From: Fructobacillus durionis | GTDB lineage: Bacteria; Bacillota; Bacilli; Lactobacillales; Lactobacillaceae | DNA: 64,000 nt | Direction of reading: 5' to 3' | NCBI RefSeq assembly: GCF_900112405.1 | Contig: NZ_FOLI01000005.1 | Span: 40,742 to 104,741, forward strand | Part shown: piece by piece, positions 1-7,439 of the stretch | Position numbering within the stretch: position 1 is the first letter of the stretch | Layout: each line of letters starts with the position of its first letter | Notes under the pieces: generated by a model | What the model was told of the DNA's origin: nothing | Database searches by the model: none | The model's input: only the letters and a program-made list of their open reading frames with translations | Made by a program: the position numbers and the translations under genes

Positions 1-592
1 AGGGTGTTAGTACAATGGCAATCACAATGATAATCAACGGAATCACAAACATCGAGCGCCAGGAATCCGATAGCGTCCAGCCCAAAATGCTGTGATTCTT
101 ATCTAATATCCACCCTGTCAAAGTCGGCCCAATGGCTGGTGACATTCCAATGACCAAACCAAGCATCCCCATCGCTGCACCGCGTTCGTTTTTACCGTAC
201 ATGTTCAGTACAACAATCTGAGAAAGTGGCAGCATGATACCCACCGCCATGGCTGCTAGAATTCGGCCAGCGAGGAAGAGCCACCAGAAATCAGCACTTT
301 CAGGCGTCCACATACTGGTTAAAATACCTGCCAATAATAAGAAATAAGCCACTAGGTGCAGTGTTCTCGTCTTAACCCTTGTTGCTAAATAGGCGGATAG
401 TGGTACCATCATCCCGTTCACCAATAAGAACCAAGTCGAGGCCTGCTGCGCGGTGGCAAGATCAATATCAAAGCCTTTCATCAACGTTGGCAACGCCGTA
501 CCAAGGGAGGTCTGCATTAAGGCACCTGCAATGGCCGCAACAATCATCACGGTTAAAACGCCCGTTCTTCCCTTCTTTTCATTATTCATCAT
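1..592 (-). CDS. MFS drug exporter, DHA2-like (3' part missing)
   Basis: The reading frame opens at an ATG at 590-592 and runs off the left edge, so only about 197 N-terminal residues are visible. They start MMNNEKKGRTG and contain several hydrophobic segments plus the stretch LAGRILAAMAVGIMLPL, which resembles the motif-C/arginine region of 14-TM EmrB/QacA-type exporters. Such proteins use proton motive force to expel drugs or toxic metabolites. The gene is divergent from a TetR-family gene, with two near-identical operator-like palindromes between them, the classic layout of a repressor and its efflux pump. The family call is good; the substrate cannot be read from sequence. Confidence 0.85.
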   Translation of the reverse strand, partial: MMNNEKKGRTGVLTVMIVAAIAGALMQTSLGTALPTLMKGFDIDLATAQQASTWFLLVNGMMVPLSAYLATRVKTRTLHLVAYFLLLAGILTSMWTPESADFWWLFLAGRILAAMAVGIMLPLSQIVVLNMYGKNERGAAMGMLGLVIGMSPAIGPTLTGWILDKNHSILGWTLSDSWRSMFVIPLIIIVIAIVLTP

Positions 593-610
593 CTTTATTC
601 TCCTTACAAA

Positions 611-678
611 ATGATACATATTGTCTCATAAACAAAATCAGTATAACCTTATTTTTAAAATGAGTCAATATGTCTCAT
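611..678. promoter_or_regulatory. Two TetR-type operator palindromes
   Basis: Two copies of a roughly 19-bp imperfect palindrome lie at 611-629 and 660-678. Each contains ATGAG, a centre like CAATATGT, and CTCAT or a close variant; the second is flanked by AAA/TTT that extends the symmetry. They sit in the divergent promoter region of the MFS gene and the TetR gene. A -10-like TATACT lies at 693-698, so the second copy overlaps the likely -35 region of the regulator gene. I infer repression of both genes by the TetR protein. Confidence 0.6.
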
Positions 679-721
679 TTTGTTTTTTCTGTTATACTAA
701 GAAAAAGCAAGGAGTACGAGA

Positions 722-1270
722 ATGTCAAAAGGCCTATCAACAACAAAACAAAGCGTGAAAGATCAAATTGTCACAGGACTTTTCAAAGAGCTTGAAAGTC
801 GACCACTTTCAGAAATCCCCGTTGCTTCACTTATTAAAACGGCCGGAGTTGCCCGCGCTTCCTACTACCGTAACTTCTCTAGTAAGGAAGAAATTCTAAA
901 CTATTACCTCGATCAACTGCTCGGTAAAAACCAAGCACCAAGTATGCCCACTATTTGGACACGGGAAGAAGCAGCAGCAAAAATCGCCGACATTTTCGGC
1001 GTGCTTGAAAAAGAAAAGTCGCGCTTCATTCTGCTTTTCCAATCCGGCCTTGCCTCCTACGCTTTCGACTACTTCGGCAGTTTTTCCGACCGAAATGGCA
1101 TTGACAGTCCTTTCCCCTGGACAGACGAATACAAACTGCCCTTTTATTCCGGCGCACTCACTTCTGTTCTCTACCACTGGCTGCAAACAGGGGCAAAGCA
1201 GCCGGCTGATGAACTGGCCAAGCACTTTGTCAGCCTGCTACCAGACTCATTTTTTATTGATCAAAAATAA
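722..1270 (+). CDS. TetR/AcrR family transcriptional repressor
   Basis: A 182-residue protein with an N-terminal helix-turn-helix domain (about residues 14-60, including SEIPVASLIKTAGVARASYYRNF), the typical TetR recognition region, and a helical ligand-binding C-terminal part. The ATG at 722 is preceded by AAGGAG at 709-714. It is divergent from an MFS exporter and ends in a bidirectional terminator. By family it should bind the two palindromes at 611-678 and release them when a small ligand, perhaps an exporter substrate, binds. The ligand is unknown. Confidence 0.88.
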   Translation: MSKGLSTTKQSVKDQIVTGLFKELESRPLSEIPVASLIKTAGVARASYYRNFSSKEEILNYYLDQLLGKNQAPSMPTIWTREEAAAKIADIFGVLEKEKSRFILLFQSGLASYAFDYFGSFSDRNGIDSPFPWTDEYKLPFYSGALTSVLYHWLQTGAKQPADELAKHFVSLLPDSFFIDQK

Positions 1271-1296
1271 AAAAAGCGACCAACTGGTCGCTTTTT
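1271..1296. terminator. Bidirectional terminator between tetR and lysR genes
   Basis: Stem GCGACC/GGTCGC with A-tract and T-tract on either side, lying exactly between two convergent genes that end at 1270 and 1297. It can serve both strands. Confidence 0.85.
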
Positions 1297-2166
1297 CTAT
1301 TGCAGTTCCTTTTCGTTTTGAATTAAGAAGTCAATGAAGTACTGACTAGCAATTGGGATACTAGCCTTTTCCCGGTACACAATAGCAATGGGGCGCATTA
1401 CCTTGGGTACAATTTCCTTTGCAACGACCTTAAAGTCCGTCCGCGAGGCAACTAGCTCGGACAAAATCGAGATGCCCAGGCCAGCCTCGACCATGGCCAT
1501 GATGGTGTAATCATCTTGAATTCGATAGCGAACGTTTGGCTCAACACCAGCATTTTCAAAGGCGACCAACGGTTCGGCGTAGCCCCCTCCTTCAACAAGG
1601 ATAAAGGGATCATTCGTTAGCTGCTCAATCGCTACCTTATCTTGTCGAGCCAAGGGATGCCATTCCGGCAAGAAGGCCTTCATCTCCGTTTCATGCAGCA
1701 CGACTTTGTTAAAGCCATCCCCATAATTCGCCGTCATCAGCCCAAAGTCGACTTCGCCGTTCTTCAACCAGGTGCGGATCATTCCATAATCCCCCTGCTG
1801 CAAAACGAACTCAATGTTCGGATACTTCTCCTGAAAACGCTTGAAGAGCGCGGGCAACCAGTAACAAGAAACCGAGGTAATGGCCCCAATCCGGACTGTA
1901 CCGGTCTTCAATCCTTTCAGGGAAGCCGCCCGCTCCTCTAAGGCTTGATACTGGCGCAAGGCCTGCACCACGTAAGGATAAATGGCCTGCCCCTCGGCCG
2001 TTAGTGTCACTCCATTACGGGAGCGCTTTAAAATTTGAATACCAAACTCCTTCTCCATCCCCGCTACCATCTGCGAAACAGAAGACTGGGTGTACCCCAG
2101 TACTTCAGCAGCCTTAGTAAAGGACTTCATTTCAATGATGGTTTCAAGTACTAAGAGTCGGTTCAT
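1297..2166 (-). CDS. LysR family transcriptional regulator
   Basis: 289 residues. The N-terminal winged helix-turn-helix (residues 1-60) includes SFTKAAEVLGYTQSSVSQMV, the typical LysR DNA-binding helix, followed by a periplasmic-binding-protein-like effector domain (about residues 88-285, beginning TVRIGAITSV). It is divergent from an APC-family amino-acid permease and the intergenic region carries an inverted repeat of the T-N11-A type. LysR proteins usually control the divergent neighbour and themselves, so control of the permease by an amino acid or its metabolite is the simplest inference. The Shine-Dalgarno signal is weak. Confidence 0.87.
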   Translation of the reverse strand: MNRLLVLETIIEMKSFTKAAEVLGYTQSSVSQMVAGMEKEFGIQILKRSRNGVTLTAEGQAIYPYVVQALRQYQALEERAASLKGLKTGTVRIGAITSVSCYWLPALFKRFQEKYPNIEFVLQQGDYGMIRTWLKNGEVDFGLMTANYGDGFNKVVLHETEMKAFLPEWHPLARQDKVAIEQLTNDPFILVEGGGYAEPLVAFENAGVEPNVRYRIQDDYTIMAMVEAGLGISILSELVASRTDFKVVAKEIVPKVMRPIAIVYREKASIPIASQYFIDFLIQNEKELQ

Positions 2167-2213
2167 ATCTATCAGTTTTCCTTATGTATGCATTTTATTT
2201 ATTAATTTTACTT

Positions 2214-2235
2214 ATCATAGTCTATCAATTATGAT
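2214..2235. promoter_or_regulatory. Candidate LysR-type binding site
   Basis: Inverted repeat ATCATA...TATGAT in the 99-bp gap between the lysR gene and the permease, about 30-50 bp upstream of the permease start. The T-N11-A spacing fits LysR boxes. Function is inferred from position and symmetry only. Confidence 0.45.
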
Positions 2236-2265
2236 TATTAGTATCAATAAGAGAGGTATTCGGAT

Positions 2266-3666
2266 ATGAATATTTTTAAGAAAGAATCCGTTGCATCCTA
2301 CATGCAAGCCGATTCAAAACTAAAGAAAACACTTCGCACAAAAGACTTGATTGGTCTTGGTATCGGTGCCGTTATTGGTACTGGTATTTTTATTTTGCCA
2401 GGTAACGAAGCGGCTTCACACGCCGGTCCAGCCGTTGCCATCGCCTTCTTGTTGGCGGCCTTGGTTTCCGGATTGGTCGGCATGGCCTACGCTGAATTCT
2501 CATCAGCCATGCCCGTTGCCGGATCCGCCTACTCCTTTGGTTCCGTTGTCTACGGCGAAATCGTTGGTTGGATTTTAGGCTGGTCATTGATTCTGGAGTA
2601 CTTCCTGGCCGTTTCTGCCGAAGCGACCGGATTTGCCGCCTACTTCAACAACAACCTCCTATCAGCGGTCGGTATTAACCTGCCAAAGGCTTTGCAAGCA
2701 GGACCAATGGAAGGTGGGGTCATTAATCTAACCGCCGTTGTCATCGTGTTGATTATTGCTGCCATCATCATGCGCGGTTCCGCCATCTCAACAAAGGTTG
2801 AAAACTTCGCCGTTGTCGTTAAAGTCGCTATTATCATCCTCTTCATCGCCGTTGGTATCTTCTATGTGAAGTCTGATAACTACGTACCATTCTACCCATC
2901 TGAATTCCATGGCGCACCATGGGGCATGGGTGGTATCTTGACTGCCGCAGCCACCGTCTTCTTCGCCTTCATTGGATTCGATGCTTTGGCCGCTAACTCA
3001 GCCGAAACGATTGATCCAGGAAAGAACGTCATTCGCGGAATCCTTGGAACTGTTGCCATTGCTGTTGTTCTTTACGTATCCTTCTCATTTGTATTGACTG
3101 GTATCGTGAACTACAAGGACCTTGGTGTTGATGATCCTGCCGCCTTTGCCATGCAGGTTATCCACCTAAACATGTTCAACAAGTTGATTACCGTTGGTGC
3201 CCTCTTTGGTATCTTCACAGCCATGATGACCATGTTTATCGGTGGTTCACGTCTTGTTTACGCCCTTGGACGTGACGGACTACTCCCTAAGTCAATGGGT
3301 AAGGTTTCAAAGAAGCAAGGTGTTCCTGAAAACGCCATCATCGTGGCTACTATCGTGCAAGCAGTCTTTGCCGGTCTTGTCCCACTGGCTCAATTAGCTT
3401 CCCTCATTAACGCCGGAACATTGATTGCTTTCGCCTTCATCTCATTTGGTATCCTGTTACTCCGCCGTCGTAAGGACATCAAAAACGACGGATTTAAGAT
3501 GCCATGGTACCCATTCCTTCCAATCGTGGCTGGATTATGTACCATTGTCTTCATTGTCATGCTGCCAAGCATCACCAAAATTTCAGTTACCATCTGGTTG
3601 GTAATCGGATTTGTCTTCTACTTTACTTATGGTATTCGCCATTCAAAGTTGCAACAAAAAGACTAA
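2266..3666 (+). CDS. APC superfamily amino acid permease
   Basis: 466-residue integral membrane protein with about 12 hydrophobic segments. The first membrane segment holds the APC signature GLGIGAVIGTGIFILPG (residues about 30-46), and the segment after residue 235 holds FFAFIGFDALAANSAET, typical of YfnA/CAT-type permeases. It would exchange or import amino acids across the cytoplasmic membrane; cationic amino acids are transported by some relatives, but specificity is not visible. SD-like GAGAGG precedes the ATG at 2266. It is monocistronic, followed by a terminator, and divergent from a LysR regulator that probably controls it. Confidence 0.9.
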   Translation: MNIFKKESVASYMQADSKLKKTLRTKDLIGLGIGAVIGTGIFILPGNEAASHAGPAVAIAFLLAALVSGLVGMAYAEFSSAMPVAGSAYSFGSVVYGEIVGWILGWSLILEYFLAVSAEATGFAAYFNNNLLSAVGINLPKALQAGPMEGGVINLTAVVIVLIIAAIIMRGSAISTKVENFAVVVKVAIIILFIAVGIFYVKSDNYVPFYPSEFHGAPWGMGGILTAAATVFFAFIGFDALAANSAETIDPGKNVIRGILGTVAIAVVLYVSFSFVLTGIVNYKDLGVDDPAAFAMQVIHLNMFNKLITVGALFGIFTAMMTMFIGGSRLVYALGRDGLLPKSMGKVSKKQGVPENAIIVATIVQAVFAGLVPLAQLASLINAGTLIAFAFISFGILLLRRRKDIKNDGFKMPWYPFLPIVAGLCTIVFIVMLPSITKISVTIWLVIGFVFYFTYGIRHSKLQQKD

Positions 3667-3673
3667 TTATGAC

Positions 3674-3709
3674 AAGTCGTGCTCATTTGAGTGCGACTTT
3701 TTTCTTTTT
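3674..3709 (+). terminator. Terminator of the APC permease gene
   Basis: Stem AAGTCG..CTC / GAG..CGACTT with G-T pairs in the middle, followed by a T-rich run. Confidence 0.75.
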
Positions 3710-3857
3710 ATTTTTAAATTTTTTCGCTAAATTCAAGCCAATATTTCATTCTCATAAAAGTCCTTCAAGCAACTCAAAAATAAGCTTTATCATTTGTTTT
3801 TAATAAACCATTTGGACGAAACCCCTTGATATATTTATATTTTCGTTTAAATAAAGC

Positions 3858-3886
3858 TTGCATTATGAAAAAACCCTGCCTATAAT
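3858..3886 (+). promoter_or_regulatory. Promoter of the T-box ABC transporter operon
   Basis: TTGCAT at 3858-3863 and TATAAT at 3881-3886 with exactly 17 bp between them. Transcription would start near 3893, just upstream of the T-box Stem I. The preceding stretch 3710-3857 is AT-rich and holds no gene that I can support. Confidence 0.8.
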
Positions 3887-3892
3887 TAAGCC

Positions 3893-4160
3893 AACATTAA
3901 AAAAGCACCGATTAGGAGAGTAGCATTTGATTCCATTCTCAGGAAGCTTACGTAGGACTGCGAGTAAGCAATGGGTCTTCTGTGAACCACACCTAGGAGC
4001 GTGCAGGCGAATTTTAGTAGTCTGCAACGATTTGTACCCGTTACCGTACTAGGCGTCTTTGACGTCTTGAGGTTGAGTCAGCGATGACTCGACAATTATG
4101 AGGTGGAACCGCGTTCTTTATCGCCCTCTAAGCACTAGCCGTGCTTAGGGGGCTTTTTTA
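3893..4160 (+). promoter_or_regulatory. T-box leader, probable histidine specifier (CAC)
   Basis: The T-box core AGGTGGAACCGCG is at 4101-4113 and the intrinsic terminator at 4123-4160 (GCCCTCTAAGCAC stem, then T run). Stem I can be traced: GCAC/TAGG at its 5' base, the AGAGTA loop-E strand, and on the 3' side GAAC-CAC-A before CCTA. The valS T-box in this same window has GAAG-GTT-G in the equivalent place, which sets the register and makes CAC (His) at 3988-3990 the specifier. Uncharged tRNA-His would stabilise the antiterminator and allow transcription of the downstream transporter. Alternative registers (CCA, ACC) are less likely. Confidence 0.85.
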
Positions 4161-4178
4161 TTTATCTGGAGGAAAAAT

Positions 4179-4820
4179 ATGTCAGAAATTGGAAGTTACT
4201 TGCCAACAATCATGTCCGGCCTAAATATGACACTGGGTGTCTTCTTCGTTACCATCATCGGATCAATTCCACTTGGTATCATCGTTGCCTTGGCCATGCG
4301 CTCACAGTACTTTATGCTTCGTTGGTTGGTTAACGGCTACATTTGGATTATGCGAGGCACGCCCCTTCTGCTCCAGTTAATCTTCGTCTACTACGGATTA
4401 GGCATGATTGGGATTACCTTCTCCCGTTTCAACGCCGTGGCCTTTGCCTTCATCATCAACTACGCGGCTTACCTGGCTGAGATTTTCCGAGGTGGTATCC
4501 AAGCCATTCCGCAGGGCCAATTCGAAGCCGCACAGGTTCTTGGACTCAGCAAAACACAGACTTTCTTCAAAGTCGTCTTACCACAGGTCATCAAGATTGT
4601 TGTCCCAGCCTTTGGAAACGAAGTCATTAACCTGGTCAAGGATACTTCCCTTGTCTACGTTATCGGATTGGGCGACATCCTCCGGGCCGGAACGATTGCA
4701 GCGAGTCGTGACGTCTCACTTATCCCTTATCTGATTGTTGGGGTCGTTTACCTCATCATGATTGCCATTGTCACTCTTGCCCTACGGGCCAGCGAAAAGA
4801 AATTAAACACTTGGAGGTAA
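4179..4820 (+). CDS. Amino acid ABC transporter permease (probable histidine uptake)
   Basis: 213-residue HisM/GlnP-type permease with about five membrane segments and the EAA-loop region EAAQVLGLSKTQTFFKVVLPQ (about residues 115-135) that contacts the ATPase. SD CTGGAGG lies just upstream of the ATG. It is the first gene of a three-gene operon (permease, ATPase, binding protein) directly behind a T-box leader. If the specifier is CAC, this is a histidine importer like the HisXYZ systems predicted in other Firmicutes from T-box comparison. A single permease gene implies a homodimeric channel. Confidence 0.88.
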   Translation: MSEIGSYLPTIMSGLNMTLGVFFVTIIGSIPLGIIVALAMRSQYFMLRWLVNGYIWIMRGTPLLLQLIFVYYGLGMIGITFSRFNAVAFAFIINYAAYLAEIFRGGIQAIPQGQFEAAQVLGLSKTQTFFKVVLPQVIKIVVPAFGNEVINLVKDTSLVYVIGLGDILRAGTIAASRDVSLIPYLIVGVVYLIMIAIVTLALRASEKKLNTWR

Positions 4821-4824
4821 CACC

Positions 4825-5475
4825 ATGATTCAACTAAAAAAGCTTAGCAAGCAATACGGTGACAAAGTCATCTTCAAGAACCTTTCCTTAGACCTCAACG
4901 ACGGCGAGATTCTCACCGTCATGGGCCCTTCCGGAATCGGTAAGACGACGCTCATCAAAGTCCTCACCGGACTCGAAGATGCCGAGGCCGGCCAGGTCGA
5001 AATCAACGGCAAAGAATACGAAATCGGCGACCCTGCCATCAGCGAACAAATCGGTTTGGTCTTCCAAGACTTTAACCTCTTCCCCCACCTCACGGTGAAG
5101 GAAAACATTGCGCTAGCGCCAGTACTTGTCAAAAAGCGCGACAAGAAAGAAGTGGCTGCCAAGGTCGACAGCCTACTCAAGCAACTGGGCATCAGCGAAC
5201 AGGCTGACCTTTACCCTTATCAGCTCTCCGGTGGCCAAAAGCAGCGTGTGGCCATCGCTCGGGCCTTGGCCATGAATCCAGAAGTCATCATTTACGATGA
5301 ACCAACTTCTGGCCTGGATGAGAAGTCCACGGAACAGGTCGAAAAGATCATGCTTGCACTGAAACAAGAAGGCGTTAGTCAAATGGTTGTCACCCACGAC
5401 TTGCCATTTGCTGAAAAAGTCGCTGACACTAACTTTGATTTTCTTAAGGAGAGAGAGAATGAAAAAAACAAATAA
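4825..5475 (+). CDS. Amino acid ABC transporter ATP-binding protein
   Basis: 216 residues. Walker A is GPSGIGKTT (about residue 33), the signature LSGGQKQR and Walker B VIIYDEPTSGLD follow, with a switch histidine in VVTHD. The Walker A contains Ile where Ser is usual (SGSGKST), a tolerated variation. It starts 5 bp after the permease gene and its 3' end overlaps the start of the binding-protein gene, so the three are translationally linked. It powers import of the amino acid bound by the neighbouring receptor. At 216 residues it is short: the domain after the switch His is minimal. Confidence 0.9.
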   Translation: MIQLKKLSKQYGDKVIFKNLSLDLNDGEILTVMGPSGIGKTTLIKVLTGLEDAEAGQVEINGKEYEIGDPAISEQIGLVFQDFNLFPHLTVKENIALAPVLVKKRDKKEVAAKVDSLLKQLGISEQADLYPYQLSGGQKQRVAIARALAMNPEVIIYDEPTSGLDEKSTEQVEKIMLALKQEGVSQMVVTHDLPFAEKVADTNFDFLKERENEKNK

Positions 5476-6301
5476 TAAGAAAAAAGTAACGGTCAACGCC
5501 ATTATCGGTCTTGTCCTCATTGCCATCATCGGTTCCGTGTTCTTCTTTATGAAGTCTGGATCAGACAACGGTTCATCCGGACAAAAGGACCAGTGGTCAC
5601 GCATTGAAAAGAACAAGACCATTACCATTGGTTTGGACGACACATTCGTACCAATGGGCTTCCGGGACAACTCTGGTAAGATTGTCGGCTTTGATATCGA
5701 CTTGGCCAACAAAGTCTTTGCCAACCTCGGTATTAAGGTTAAATGGCAACCAATCGACTGGTCAATGAAAGAAACTGAATTGAAGACCGGTAACATCGAT
5801 GCCATCTGGAACGGATACTCAAAGACGGCCGAACGTGCCAAGAAGGTGAACTTCTCAAAGGTTTACCACACGGCTCCAATTTGCTTGGTTACAAAGAAGT
5901 CAGCAAATATCAACAAGTATTCTGACATGAAGAACAAGGTCTTGGGTGTGCAAACACAGTCATCCCCAGAAACAGCTTTGAACAACCAACCAAAGGTTTT
6001 GAAGCAATACATCAAGGATCAAAAAGCCGTTGGTTACGATACCTTTGATAAGGCCTTTGATGACTTGAACTCTGACCGTATTACTGGAATCCTAGTGGAT
6101 GAAGACTACGCTCGCTACTACTTGAAGCAGCAAGGTACTCTTGATAACTACAACATCATCGATGGACAGTTCGAATCAAACGGCGACGTTGTTGGATTCC
6201 GAAAGAGCGACAAGGCCCTTCAAAAGAAGGTTAACGAACAACTCGAAAAGCTTGAAAAGAATGGCTTCATGAAGACCATCGAAAACAAGTGGTTCGGATA
6301 A
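5459..6301 (+). CDS. Amino acid-binding protein with N-terminal membrane anchor (probable histidine)
   Basis: 280 residues from the ATG at 5459, chosen because AAGGAGA lies 7 bp upstream; the frame stays open earlier but without a ribosome site. Residues about 12-31 form one hydrophobic helix (VNAIIGLVLIAIIGSVFFFM) and there is no lipobox cysteine, so the receptor seems anchored by an uncleaved helix rather than a lipid. The rest is a type II periplasmic-binding fold of the HisJ/GlnH class (ITIGLDDTFVPMGFRDNSGKIVGFDIDLA). It overlaps the ATPase gene by 17 bp. Ligand His is inferred from the T-box only. Confidence 0.88.
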   Translation: MKKTNNKKKVTVNAIIGLVLIAIIGSVFFFMKSGSDNGSSGQKDQWSRIEKNKTITIGLDDTFVPMGFRDNSGKIVGFDIDLANKVFANLGIKVKWQPIDWSMKETELKTGNIDAIWNGYSKTAERAKKVNFSKVYHTAPICLVTKKSANINKYSDMKNKVLGVQTQSSPETALNNQPKVLKQYIKDQKAVGYDTFDKAFDDLNSDRITGILVDEDYARYYLKQQGTLDNYNIIDGQFESNGDVVGFRKSDKALQKKVNEQLEKLEKNGFMKTIENKWFG

Positions 6302-6326
6302 TTAATTAAAAAAATTCAGTGCAGCT

Positions 6327-6364
6327 AAAAACGCCCCCACCGATTTGGTGAGGGCGTTTTTTTA
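6327..6364. terminator. Terminator after the His-type ABC operon
   Basis: AACGCCC.CACC / GGTG.GGGCGTT stem with A and T tracts on both sides, between convergent genes. Confidence 0.85.
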
Positions 6365-6385
6365 TTCATTAAATAGTTGAGAAAG

Positions 6386-7195
6386 TTATCGACTAGCCAA
6401 ATAGCTTTTAACCGTTTCCAAGAAATGGCCAAAGGCGACCCTGGATAGTTCCGGTTGATCAATCAACAGGTTATGTCCCGTTTGATTGAGAAGAAAGAGC
6501 TCGCCCATTGTACTGTGTTCCACCAGCTGGCACTGATCTTGATAGCCAACAATCTGGTCATTCTTTCCGACCATCATTGTGAAGGGAATCTGGTAGTCCT
6601 TTTGATTCAAGATGGCCTCTTCTGCTAGCGTATAGTGTTTATGCAGGTCAACCAAGTAACGGTGGTTGATAGCCGCTAAGCCCGGCAGAATCATCTTCTG
6701 ATACTGCTCCCAATGTTTCTGGCTAATCTGAACATTCATCTTCAAGAAGTCTTCGTAGGAGGCGTCATTCACGTCGACCTGAACGGTGTCTAAAAAGATG
6801 TTTTGATGCTCTGCCAGTTGTCGTTTGCCTTTCTCCGCCTTGACCACGGGTCCGGTTAAGAAGAGTCCCACCACTTGTTCAGGTAATCGATTAGCTAGTG
6901 CTTGGGCCAAATAACCGCCGTACGAATGACCATAAACGGCAAAGGGTTGATCACCAATGATTTCATGAATGGCTGCAATTAATGCTTCTACCAGTGTTTC
7001 AGAGGAAGCTACCGCTGTTGGGGCACTCTGGCCCATCCCCGGTAAATCTAAGTAAACCCGCTGCCAGTCAGATTGACGCATAACGGGTTCGAAAAACAAG
7101 GAAGTTGACCGTTTATCAAGGGCCATCCCGTGCAGGAAGACGATGGGCGTTCCGCCTCCTAGCACCGTATAATCGACTAAATTACTCGTTTTCAT
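6386..7195 (-). CDS. Alpha/beta hydrolase
   Basis: 269 residues from the ATG at 7193-7195, which has GGGGAAG just upstream; a GTG four codons earlier lacks a ribosome site. The oxyanion region FLHGMALDK, the nucleophile elbow GHSYGG (Ser near residue 100) and a late His in QTGHNLLIDQP (near residue 245) give a complete catalytic triad pattern with an Asp candidate in VGKNDQIVG. It is a cytoplasmic serine hydrolase of the proline iminopeptidase/esterase-like superfamily. The substrate is not predictable. Monocistronic, convergent with the ABC operon. Confidence 0.85.
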   Translation of the reverse strand: MKTSNLVDYTVLGGGTPIVFLHGMALDKRSTSLFFEPVMRQSDWQRVYLDLPGMGQSAPTAVASSETLVEALIAAIHEIIGDQPFAVYGHSYGGYLAQALANRLPEQVVGLFLTGPVVKAEKGKRQLAEHQNIFLDTVQVDVNDASYEDFLKMNVQISQKHWEQYQKMILPGLAAINHRYLVDLHKHYTLAEEAILNQKDYQIPFTMMVGKNDQIVGYQDQCQLVEHSTMGELFLLNQTGHNLLIDQPELSRVAFGHFLETVKSYLASR

Positions 7196-7439
7196 GTTCT
7201 TCCCCACTCGAATCGTCTTATTTTACCTAGTTTAACATATGAAATCTGACCATCTTTACTGAAAATAAAGTAAAAAAGGCAGCTCGGTGTTTACTCAAAT
7301 ATAAAACACTTCCTTATTAAAAATCCTTTATTGCGACTTTTTAAAAGGCAAAAATTTAATTTTCGTTTGATACTCATTTAATTTTAATATAGGCATTCTA
7401 TTTTAAACTTAATTTATCCTATTGAAGGAGGCAAGTCTT

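Noticed and set aside
4021..4100. Possible second leader peptide in the T-box region
   Set aside because: No ATG with a ribosome site; the sequence is explained by T-box Stems II/III and the antiterminator.
5173..5841. 222-codon open frame antisense to the His-type ATPase and receptor
   Set aside because: It overlaps two confirmed genes on the other strand and has no ribosome site.
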